A DNA stretch of 9,151 nucleotides from Dehalococcoidia bacterium (GTDB lineage: Bacteria; Chloroflexota; Dehalococcoidia; Dehalococcoidales; Fen-1064), in assembly GCA_003153955.1 (NCBI GenBank), contig PMCB01000059.1, forward strand, positions 5,013 through 14,163, written 5' to 3'. Position 1 is the first letter of the stretch. Each line of letters starts with the position of its first letter. The notes under the pieces are model-generated. The model was not told where the DNA came from, did not search any database, and worked only from the letters and a program-made list of their open reading frames with translations. Shown one piece after another: positions 1 to 5,605 of this stretch. Both the position numbers and the translations under genes were made by a program.

Positions 1-650
1 CGTTTTTGCACGGCCCGGTCTTCTTCCATATCGCGGATATTATTCGAGGCCAGAATCGCGGTGACAGTGCAGCCAACCGGCAGCGACAACCAGAAAATGT
101 CCGGGGTAAAAGCACCGGTCTGGACGTAGTAGGAACCGGCTACCATCACCAACCCCATGAAGACAAAAACCAGCGGCTGTCCCAAGCCGATTTTACCCAG
201 GGGCAGCGGCCCCGCTGAATAAAAATATGCTGCCGCGGCAGCTCCCAGACACAAGAATAGAATTGGCAGCCCGCAAAGGTAAATAAGGAAAATGCCGATG
301 GCGGTGGCAATGCCGAAACAGACAAATGCTCCCAGTTTGACTTCTTTGGCGGTGAGCTTGCCGAGAGCAATCACTTTATAGGGAGCAATTATTTTTTGTT
401 CACCCTCGGGTCGGGCATGGTCCGAATATTCGTCGATGAGGTTGGTCGCCATCTGCACCAGGATACCGGCGATTAATACCAACAGAAACCGGAACAGGCT
501 GAATTTCCCGCCGTAGAAAGCGAACGCCGAGCCAACGAGGACCGGTACGACAGCAGCGCTGATACTGAAGGGGCGGATTGCCCAAAACCAGGCTTTGATT
601 TTTGACACGAATTTATTATCCTGAATGCTTACCGATGTCTTGAAATTCAT
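1..650 (-). CDS. menA: MenA-like UbiA-family prenyltransferase (C-terminus off the left edge)
   Basis: This is probably a 1,4-dihydroxy-2-naphthoate polyprenyltransferase, the integral membrane enzyme that attaches a polyprenyl chain to DHNA in menaquinone synthesis. Reading the minus strand from ATG at 648-650 gives 216 codons without a stop up to the edge. The protein opens with a short soluble stretch, then the family-typical WFWAIRPFSISAAVVPVLVG (residues about 21-40). The first Asp motif follows at N70-x-x-D73-x-x-x-D77, and the second, NNIRDMEEDRAV, at 203-214. The two Asp motifs bind Mg-diphosphate in UbiA enzymes, and NNIRDxxxDRxxxK is characteristic of MenA rather than UbiA. Several hydrophobic helices lie between them. 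The start lacks a good Shine-Dalgarno, but an in-frame TAA about 11 codons upstream leaves no alternative ATG. It lies 169 nt downstream of the ABC permease in the same direction. Other UbiA-family acceptors remain possible. Confidence 0.82.
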   Translation of the reverse strand, partial: MNFKTSVSIQDNKFVSKIKAWFWAIRPFSISAAVVPVLVGSAFAFYGGKFSLFRFLLVLIAGILVQMATNLIDEYSDHARPEGEQKIIAPYKVIALGKLTAKEVKLGAFVCFGIATAIGIFLIYLCGLPILFLCLGAAAAAYFYSAGPLPLGKIGLGQPLVFVFMGLVMVAGSYYVQTGAFTPDIFWLSLPVGCTVTAILASNNIRDMEEDRAVQK

Positions 651-819
651 CTTTTCGAATGGATAGCGAGTGGCACTTACTTAATAATAAGAGCATATAA
701 CTATCATGATACTGCTTTTCCCAATGCTCCGGCTATCCCCCTCAGTACTTTTGATTGAATAGTAATACATTTTGACTGAGGTCAAAAGTACACATTTATT
801 TGTTCAAGGCCTACGGGCC
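651..819. other. Intergenic region between ABC permease and menA, with repeated TTTTGA(C/T) motifs
   Basis: This 169-bp gap separates two minus-strand genes. TTTTGA occurs directly repeated at 749-754 and 770-775 (21 bp apart), and inverted at 782-787. The result is a perfect 7-bp hairpin, TTTTGAC/GTCAAAA with a TGAG loop (770-787), and an overlapping 10-bp inverted repeat, GTACTTTTGA (745-754) with TCAAAAGTAC (782-791). I see no convincing -35/-10 pair for menA. AT-rich elements such as TTATAT and TTATTA are present on the minus strand around 680-700, but without a good -35. The gap may carry a menA promoter and operator, or simply be an operon spacer. Confidence 0.5.
770..787. promoter_or_regulatory. 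TTGAC-N4-GTCAA palindrome, candidate regulator site
   Basis: The 18-bp site is perfectly dyad-symmetric in its 7-bp arms (TTTTGAC, TGAG, GTCAAAA). Its TTGAC-N4-GTCAA core has the 5-4-5 spacing of Crp/FNR-superfamily operators (FNR itself prefers TTGAT-N4-ATCAA). It lies about 120 bp upstream of the menA start and 33 bp beyond the permease stop. It could instead act as an RNA hairpin, but the stem is AT-rich and no U-run follows on either strand, so it is a poor terminator. The regulator assignment is inference. Confidence 0.35.
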
Positions 820-820
820 T
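807..820. other. Short stem-loop at the end of the permease gene
   Basis: AGGCC (807-811) and GGCCT (816-820) pair around a TACG loop, reaching the last base of the permease stop codon. On the minus strand it is followed by an A/T-rich but not U-rich stretch, so it is at best a weak terminator or a 3'-end RNA stem. Confidence 0.3.
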
Positions 821-1569
821 CAGGAATTACGGCGGATTACCAGCGTGGCGGCGGTCAGCGAGACAATGAGGATCCCGGCCATAATCCCGAATTCCATCCA
901 GTTCCAGCCCAGGCCCTGCCAGGCGTTCTGCAGCAATGTGACCGCGTGCTGCATCGGGGTAAAATCACCGACTACCCGCATCAGATGGGTCATGGCTTCC
1001 GGCGGCGGGCCGGCTCCTCCCAGAATCAGCATCACAAAAAAGAGCACCAGTCCGACACCCTGGGCCGCCCGTGAAGTGGGCAGGACCGCTCCCAGCAGCA
1101 GTCCCAGTGAAATAAAACTGAGGGCGCTGACCAAAAAGGCAAGGATGACGAAAAACGGATTTTGCGGCAGGCTGACGTGAAAAACGAAAACACCGGCAAT
1201 TAGAATCATGATGCCGCCGAGGGCGGCGGTTGCCAGACTAACCAGGCCCTGCGCCGCGAATATCCGCCAGATTGAAAGCGAGGAAGCCCGGAAGCGGCGT
1301 AAAACTCCCCGTTCCCGGTAACCTGTAAGGTGCCCCGGCAACCCGACGACGCCAACCGATGTCAGCACCAGGGCGATATACGCCGGCGTGTAGAATGCCA
1401 TGGCGGAAAGGCCGTGGAAATCGCCGGCACCGCCGTTGGTCATTTTCCCGAAAACGCCGCCCATCACGAAAAGAAAAAGGAGCGGCAAAGCAAAAGTGAA
1501 AAACATCGTAATCGGTTCGCGGATGAAGAGCTTCATTTCAACTAACGTCAAACGGCCTAAAGTCCGCAT
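820..1569 (-). CDS. ABC-2 type transporter permease
   Basis: This is the membrane subunit of an ABC-2 (DrrB-like) exporter, 249 residues, the usual length for the family. The N-terminus is a short amphipathic stretch followed by a helix at about 22-40. Further hydrophobic segments lie at about 58-78, 105-130, 138-165, 168-188 and 226-246, giving the six-helix plan. Between helices 2 and 3 the motif YRERGVLRRFRASSLS (84-99) is the typical cytoplasmic coupling region that contacts the ATPase. The ABC-2 signature region, with LLLGAVLPTSRAAQGVG at about 157-173 and a Gly/Pro-rich GGAGPPPEAM, follows before the last helix. Translation is coupled to the ATPase gene: the two are 4 nt apart and GAGGTG, overlapping the ATPase stop region, lies 7 nt before this ATG. 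The substrate cannot be inferred; drugs, lipids or polysaccharides are all possible. Confidence 0.9.
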   Translation of the reverse strand: MRTLGRLTLVEMKLFIREPITMFFTFALPLLFLFVMGGVFGKMTNGGAGDFHGLSAMAFYTPAYIALVLTSVGVVGLPGHLTGYRERGVLRRFRASSLSIWRIFAAQGLVSLATAALGGIMILIAGVFVFHVSLPQNPFFVILAFLVSALSFISLGLLLGAVLPTSRAAQGVGLVLFFVMLILGGAGPPPEAMTHLMRVVGDFTPMQHAVTLLQNAWQGLGWNWMEFGIMAGILIVSLTAATLVIRRNS

Positions 1570-1573
1570 CGCA

Positions 1574-2503
1574 TTACACCTCGATCCTATGGCCGGTCAG
1601 CGTCAGGAAAACATCTTCCAGACTCGGCTGCCGGGTCCGCAGGTCATTCGGCACGATGCCGTGATTGACCAGTTTCGCCGCCATTAAAGAGACAAAAGAC
1701 CCGATACCCTCAACCTCCACCGTCCCGCCGATGCGCGTGACTTTTTTAACCTGGGGGATGTCTTCCATGCTGGGCAGATCATCCCCTTCATAGCTGAATG
1801 CGGCTTTCATATTGGTGGCATACTTCGAGGTTAACCCGAACGGAGAATCCAGCGCCAGAAGTTTCCCTTGATTGACAATCGCCAGTCTGTCGCAAAGCTC
1901 TTCAGCTTCGTCCATGAAATGCGTCACCAGGATAACGGTTGTGCCATTGGCGCGGATTTCTTTAATCAAATCCCAGGCGCCATGCCGGGCAACCGGGTCA
2001 AGTCCGGTAGTCATTTCATCCAGAAAAACCACCTCCGGGTGATTCACCAACGCCAGGGCGATAAAGAGACGCTGCTTTTGCCCGCCGGACAGGCTGGAAA
2101 AAGACGCGTTCGCCTTGCTTTCCAGGTCCCAGTCTTTCATCAATTTTCGCCAGCCGTTTTCGCCGGGAGTAATCGACGCAAAAAGGTCGAGGGCTTCCCA
2201 GACTTTGATGCGCTGCGGCAATTCCGAATCCTGCAGCTGTGAACCGATGCGCCGCCGCAACTCCCCGATATTTTTCGCCGGGTCGAGGCCGAGCACGCTG
2301 ATTTTACCGGAAGTACAACGGCGCAGTCCCTGCAGGCACTCGACGGTGGTGGTTTTGCCCGCGCCGTTAGGGCCTAACAGACCGAAAATTTCGCCGCGGC
2401 TGACTTCAAAGGAAACATCGTCGACCGCCACTAAATCTTTGTAGGATTTGCGCAGGTTTTCTACCCGGATGACTTTGGAAGTATCTTGAATTGTATTAAT
2501 CAT
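1574..2503 (-). CDS. ABC-2 type transporter ATP-binding protein (DrrA-like)
   Basis: This is the 309-residue cytoplasmic ATPase that powers the neighbouring permease. All nucleotide-binding motifs are present: Walker A GPNGAGKT (44-51), the Q-loop around Q89/Q91, the ABC signature LSGGQ (138-142), Walker B VVFLDE (158-163), the D-loop region (TTGLD) and the switch His195 in VTHFMDEAEELCD. The roughly 80-residue C-terminal extension after the core domain, ending in LEDVFLTLTGHRIEV, is typical of DrrA/CcmA-like exporter ATPases; the LEDVFL box is diagnostic. One departure is DEMTTGLDP, where most homologues have Pro in place of Met. ATG at 2501-2503 is preceded by AGAGG with a 5-nt gap. With the permease it forms a complete exporter, probably a homodimer of each subunit. 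No accessory periplasmic or substrate-binding component is next to it, so export is more likely than import. Confidence 0.93.
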   Translation of the reverse strand: MINTIQDTSKVIRVENLRKSYKDLVAVDDVSFEVSRGEIFGLLGPNGAGKTTTVECLQGLRRCTSGKISVLGLDPAKNIGELRRRIGSQLQDSELPQRIKVWEALDLFASITPGENGWRKLMKDWDLESKANASFSSLSGGQKQRLFIALALVNHPEVVFLDEMTTGLDPVARHGAWDLIKEIRANGTTVILVTHFMDEAEELCDRLAIVNQGKLLALDSPFGLTSKYATNMKAAFSYEGDDLPSMEDIPQVKKVTRIGGTVEVEGIGSFVSLMAAKLVNHGIVPNDLRTRQPSLEDVFLTLTGHRIEV

Positions 2504-2628
2504 AACGGCCTCTTATAATGCCATTGCAAACTCGAAGCCGCCTGTTTTTGGATCTACGGAGGATTGAAAGCCGGGTATTTTTGTAGATGAAACCGGAAAC
2601 CGAGAGTCCGCTTGGTTAACCTATTTTC

Positions 2629-2654
2629 ATTATACGCCGGTTGGATGAATGCAA
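2629..2654 (-). promoter_or_regulatory. Possible promoter of the ABC exporter operon
   Basis: On the minus strand TATAAT (2629-2634) is a perfect -10, preceded by TTGCAT (2649-2654) as a partial -35. The spacer is only 14 bp, shorter than the usual 16-18, so activity may need an activator or the -35 may be irrelevant. The start would lie near 2622, giving a leader of about 120 nt. The palindrome GGTTAACC at 2614-2621 falls exactly at the expected start, where a repressor could act. Confidence 0.35.
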
Positions 2655-2802
2655 TATGAAAGCATTTTCACGCTGAAATGAATCCCCTTTTTCCCCGCCG
2701 GAGATTATTCCCCAATAATAAGATTTTGGCATTAATTTTAGGGATAAAGCATAACTAAGGGCCCGCTTTTACGGCCCTAAGTGTTAAGTTATAGAAAAAT
2801 AG

Positions 2803-2836
2803 AAAAAACATATCAGCGGGAATCGCGGGGCGATAT
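2803..2836 (-). terminator. Weak candidate terminator of the GH4 gene
   Basis: On the minus strand ATATC and GATAT (2832-2836 and 2810-2814) can close a stem, followed after one base by six T (2803-2808). The enclosed sequence alternatively forms a 5-bp ATCGC/GCGAT hairpin (2822-2834). It lies 36-69 nt past the GH4 stop. The stem is short and imperfect, so this is tentative. The GC-rich 6-bp stem at 2758-2778 is an alternative but lacks a T-run. Confidence 0.3.
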
Positions 2837-2871
2837 ATTCGTCTGTCCAGTCTCTAAGCCGAAGTTAAAGT

Positions 2872-4197
2872 CTATTTATACCCTTTCAGGTAGTCTTTGT
2901 TGGACTTGAATAAATCGTCGACCATGGCGCGGATTTCATCGATGGTCAGCACGGCGGCGGTCAACGGGTCGAGCAGAATCGACTGGAAGATTTTATTTTT
3001 ATCTTTTTCGACAATGCCCCTAACCGTTAATTCCTGGACGCTGACATTATTCAGGTTTAAAGCGGCCAGTTGCGGGGGCAAATTACCGACGTAACAGGGA
3101 TGCACGCCCTCTTTATCCACCACGCACGGCACTTCAACGCAACAGCCTTCCGGCAAATTGGCAATCAAGCCGGTATTTTTCACATTCCCGTAAACCTGGG
3201 CAGTCACGCCTGTCTCGATGGCTTTGATAATCTGGGTGCCGAATTCACCGCTATGCACCAGCGGGAATTTGTAATCGCTCTCCATTTTCCTTTTGAAATC
3301 TTCATTCCGTTCCATGGTCCGAGCCGCGAAGCGTTTGCCGGCATTCAGATATTTTTCGCCGCTGTCCTGCAAGTACCTTTCGATATCGGCCGGGTTTTTG
3401 CGGAAATAGGGCAAATAAGTCGAAACGTGTTTGCTGGACTCGGTGACATAATAACCGAAAGCCTTGAATAACTCAGCCCGGGCGACATCAGGCCCGTTGT
3501 AAGCCGCATCCGGCCCCGAATAAACCGCCGGCTCTTTAAACTTTTCCCTCAGTAACGGGTAGGCATTTTTGCCGCGCCACTCGAACCTTAAGAACCAGGC
3601 CATGTGGTTGATACCGGCCACCGAATAAGAGATTTCATCATAAGGCGCCCCGATGTATTTCGCCAGTTCGGCGGAGGTGTTTTGAATGCTGTGGCATAAC
3701 CCGACATTTTTGATGCGGGTGTAATCGGTCATTGCCCATTCGATGGGAGGCAGCGGGTCGGTGTAATTTAATAACCAACCATCAGGGCAAAGCTCTTCCA
3801 TATCGTGACAGATCCCCAGCATGATAGGAATGTGGCGTAATCCGGCCATAATCGCGCAAGGCCCCTGCGTGCTGATATCACCGGAATCCAGCCCGTGCTG
3901 CAGAGTAATCTGGCGGTCCACCATCCCCAGTTGCCCGCCGCCTACCATGATAGCCACAAAAACATAATCGGCGCCGTCCAGCGCTTTGCGGCGGTCCGTG
4001 GTAGCCTCAATGCGCGTGTTAAATCCGTTTTGCTGCACCAGTTTCCGGGCATAGGAAGCGGTGGCTTCCAGCGGCTCTGCGGCAATATCCATTAACGTTA
4101 CCGTACTGTCCCTCAATTCCGGCAGGGAAAGGATATCCGTGACGAGCCGGCTCGCAAAAACACGGCTGCCGGCTCCGATTAACACAATTTTAGTCAA
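2872..4197 (-). CDS. GH4 family alpha-glucosidase/alpha-galactosidase
   Basis: This is a glycoside hydrolase family 4 enzyme, a cytoplasmic NAD- and Mn-dependent glycosidase that works by redox-assisted elimination rather than classical hydrolysis. I start it at TTG 4197: AGGAGG (4205-4210) sits 7 nt upstream, and the next in-frame upstream start, a TTG at 4221, precedes that Shine-Dalgarno. This gives 441 residues, a normal family length. Seen: an N-terminal Rossmann motif GAGSR (8-12), DGADYVFVAIMVGG (74-87), the metal-binding Cys168 in GLCHSIQNTS, and His198 in GINHMAWF. As I recall, CHS(V/I) at this position is the alpha-galactosidase (MelA) type, while phospho-alpha-glucosidases carry CDMP; substrate is therefore probably an unphosphorylated alpha-galactoside, or possibly an alpha-glucoside. 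Odd: the usual NYxNPMA reads NYTDPLPP here, with Asp147 replacing Asn. No sugar transporter adjoins it. Confidence 0.88.
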   Translation of the reverse strand: MTKIVLIGAGSRVFASRLVTDILSLPELRDSTVTLMDIAAEPLEATASYARKLVQQNGFNTRIEATTDRRKALDGADYVFVAIMVGGGQLGMVDRQITLQHGLDSGDISTQGPCAIMAGLRHIPIMLGICHDMEELCPDGWLLNYTDPLPPIEWAMTDYTRIKNVGLCHSIQNTSAELAKYIGAPYDEISYSVAGINHMAWFLRFEWRGKNAYPLLREKFKEPAVYSGPDAAYNGPDVARAELFKAFGYYVTESSKHVSTYLPYFRKNPADIERYLQDSGEKYLNAGKRFAARTMERNEDFKRKMESDYKFPLVHSGEFGTQIIKAIETGVTAQVYGNVKNTGLIANLPEGCCVEVPCVVDKEGVHPCYVGNLPPQLAALNLNNVSVQELTVRGIVEKDKNKIFQSILLDPLTAAVLTIDEIRAMVDDLFKSNKDYLKGYK

Positions 4198-4210
4198 GTC
4201 GAAACCTCCT
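4198..4210 (-). promoter_or_regulatory. Ribosome binding site that fixes the GH4 TTG start
   Basis: On the minus strand AGGAGG (4205-4210) is followed by 7 nt and then TTG (4195-4197). The reading frame stays open to another TTG at 4219-4221, but using that codon would put this perfect Shine-Dalgarno inside the gene and leave the upstream TTG with none. I therefore assign the start to 4197. Confidence 0.85.
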
Positions 4211-4263
4211 GAAGTGACCAAACAGACCCATTCTCAATGAATTGAACCCCGTTGGATTGGTTC

Positions 4264-4284
4264 TTAGTTAACATGTTATACTAA
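4264..4284. promoter_or_regulatory. Operator-like palindrome in the GH4/asd divergent region
   Basis: A perfect 10-bp palindrome, TAACATGTTA (4269-4278), is flanked by TTAGT (4264-4268) and ACTAA (4280-4284), which are also complementary apart from one extra T. The 21-bp dyad overlaps the proposed GH4 -10 (4275-4280), as expected for a repressor operator. No regulator gene is in the window. Confidence 0.45.
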
Positions 4285-4301
4285 CTCCATTCTATTTTCA
4301 A
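4275..4301 (-). promoter_or_regulatory. Candidate promoter of the GH4 gene
   Basis: On the minus strand TTGAAA (4296-4301) and TATAAC (4275-4280) are separated by 15 bp. Shifting the -35 to GTTGAA gives 16 bp. Each hexamer matches its consensus at five of six positions. Transcription would start near 4268, about 70 nt before the TTG start codon. Confidence 0.45.
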
Positions 4302-4354
4302 CCTGTGCAGACTCGCACCGATAATGTTTTTACCCTGCCCTAAAATTATGCGGA

Positions 4355-4389
4355 TTGACAGGTAGTTCTAGAGTAAAAAATGTTATAAT
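4355..4389 (+). promoter_or_regulatory. Extended -10 promoter of asd
   Basis: TGTTATAAT (4381-4389) is a perfect extended -10 (TGN-TATAAT), which can work without a good -35. A perfect TTGACA lies at 4355-4360, but 23 bp away, too far for standard spacing. The start would be near 4396, leaving a leader of about 35 nt with no room for a riboswitch. This promoter lies inside the longest open frame, which argues that the TTG at 4355 is not a start codon. Confidence 0.6.
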
Positions 4390-4429
4390 TCTTTATATCG
4401 TTAAAAATCCATCATCCAAGAGGACGAAA

Positions 4430-5518
4430 ATGGACAGGAAAATCAAAGTAGGCGTCATCGGCGCTACCGGTGTCATCGGGCAAAATTATTTAAGGCTGCT
4501 CAGCAACCATCCCTGGTTTGAGGTCGTGTACCTGGCAGCATCTCCCAATTCGGCAGGGAAAAAGTATATTGATGCCGTAGCGGGGCGGTGGCACATGAGG
4601 ACCGATATCCCCGAAAAGTTCCGCAATATTATCGTCGAGGATGCCAGCCTGGTGGAGAAAGCCGCCGGCAAATGCAGCCTGATATTTTCCGCCGTGGAAA
4701 TGGAAAAGCAGGCCATTCTGGCCGTGGAATCCGAATACGCAAAACAGGGCTTTGCTGTTGTCTCCAACAACAGCGCGCACCGCAATACTACGGATGTGCC
4801 GGTGATGATTCCGGAAATCAACGCCGGCCACCTGGATATTATCCCCTTGCAGCAGAAAAATCACGGCTGGAGTCAAGGATTCCTGGTAGTAAAACCGAAC
4901 TGCAGCATTCAAAGCTACATGATACCCCTTTATGCCTTGATGAAAGCGGGTTATTCCATCGATAAAATGATTGTCACGACATTACAGGCAGTATCCGGAG
5001 CCGGTTATCCTGGACCCGCTTCAATTGATTTAATTGATAACATTCTCCCTTATATCGGCGGGGAAGAAGAAAAATCAGAGGTCGAACCGCGCAAGATTTT
5101 CGGCAAAGTCCAAAACGGCAAAATCGTTTCCGATGAAAGCCTGAAAATTTCCGCGCACTGCAACCGGGTCGCGGTCACGGACGGTCATACCGCCTGCTGC
5201 AGCATCCAGTTTGCCGGCAAGAAACCGGAAATGCAGGAAATTATCGATATCTGGCGCAATTTCAGCGGACCGCCGCAGGAACTGAAACTGCCTTCGGCGC
5301 CGGTGCCGGTAATGATCTACCGCGAAGAAAACGAGCGGCCCCAGCCGCAAAAAGACCGGGACGCGGGAAACGGCCAGGCAATCACGATGGGCAGACTGAG
5401 AAAATGCAACGTGTTCGACTACCGCTTTGTCGGGCTGCATCATAACACGGTGCGCGGCGCGGCCGGCGGTGCCATTCTGACCGCCGAGCTCCTCAAGGCA
5501 AAGGGCTACATAAAATAA
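4430..5518 (+). CDS. asd: Aspartate-semialdehyde dehydrogenase (archaeal/fungal type)
   Basis: This enzyme reduces aspartyl-4-phosphate to aspartate-4-semialdehyde with NADPH, the branch point to lysine/DAP, threonine and methionine. I start it at ATG 4430: AGAGGA lies 5 nt upstream, and the open frame reaching back to 4355 crosses the promoter. The protein has 362 residues. The N-terminal NADP motif is GVIGATGVIGQ (8-18). The catalytic Cys158 sits in VKPNCSIQ, and the acid/base His253 follows Arg246 by seven residues in NRVAVTDGHT, the same spacing as Arg267/His274 of E. coli Asd as I recall it. MIPEIN, LQAVSGAGYPG and the C-terminal RGAAGGAILTAELL mark the archaeal/yeast-like branch rather than the E. 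coli branch. The adjacent lysA-type gene supports a role in lysine/DAP synthesis. A strong hairpin follows the stop. Confidence 0.92.
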   Translation: MDRKIKVGVIGATGVIGQNYLRLLSNHPWFEVVYLAASPNSAGKKYIDAVAGRWHMRTDIPEKFRNIIVEDASLVEKAAGKCSLIFSAVEMEKQAILAVESEYAKQGFAVVSNNSAHRNTTDVPVMIPEINAGHLDIIPLQQKNHGWSQGFLVVKPNCSIQSYMIPLYALMKAGYSIDKMIVTTLQAVSGAGYPGPASIDLIDNILPYIGGEEEKSEVEPRKIFGKVQNGKIVSDESLKISAHCNRVAVTDGHTACCSIQFAGKKPEMQEIIDIWRNFSGPPQELKLPSAPVPVMIYREENERPQPQKDRDAGNGQAITMGRLRKCNVFDYRFVGLHHNTVRGAAGGAILTAELLKAKGYIK

Positions 5519-5548
5519 TACTAAACGGCATACCCAACATAGACTTAA

Positions 5549-5575
5549 AAAAAGAGGGGCAATGCCCCTCTTTTT
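5549..5575 (+). terminator. Strong hairpin terminator between asd and lysA
   Basis: AAAAA plus GAGGGGC (5549-5560) pairs with GCCCCTC plus TTTTT (5564-5575) around a 3-nt loop. The GC-rich 7-bp stem with flanking A- and T-tracts is a classic intrinsic terminator, usable in both directions. It ends only 15 nt before the lysA Shine-Dalgarno, so lysA expression needs read-through or a promoter I cannot see. It may act as a partial terminator or attenuator. Confidence 0.88.
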
Positions 5576-5605
5576 CATCAGCACTGAAGCAAGGAGGAAA
5601 CTGCC

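Larger units (their letters stand above)
2504..2871. other. Non-coding region between GH4 gene and ABC ATPase
   Basis: I find no supported gene in these 368 bp. The left part (2504-2622) would be the exporter mRNA leader and contains the ATPase Shine-Dalgarno. A possible exporter promoter sits at 2629-2654, and an 8-bp palindrome, GGTTAACC, lies at 2614-2621. The right part is A/T-rich and holds two weak hairpins that could end the GH4 transcript. One is AGGGCC (2758-2763) with GGCCCT (2773-2778); the other is a structure at 2803-2836. Confidence 0.5.

Noticed and set aside
146..585. Short minus-strand frames of 61 and 74 codons
   Set aside because: They are out-of-frame shadows of the menA-like gene, which reads through the same DNA in another frame with clear family motifs.
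2552..2588. ATCTAC/GTAGAT inverted repeat in the exporter leader
   Set aside because: Only 6 bp with a 25-nt loop, expected by chance; no T-run and no alternative pairing partner seen.
2758..2778. AGGGCC/GGCCCT hairpin as a terminator
   Set aside because: A 6-bp GC-rich stem, but neither strand has the T-run needed for intrinsic termination, so I note it without calling it.
4355..4429. Upstream extension of asd from TTG 4355 (25 extra residues)
   Set aside because: The stretch contains a perfect extended -10 promoter, has no ribosome site at its start, and does not resemble the family N-terminus; AGAGGA precedes the ATG at 4430.
4390..4429. Lysine riboswitch or T-box leader before asd
   Set aside because: The predicted leader is only about 35 nt, too short for either element, and the asd-lysA gap is also too short.
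5075..5584. 169-codon minus-strand frame across the end of asd
   Set aside because: It opposes a well-supported gene, spans its terminator hairpin, and shows no recognisable domain.
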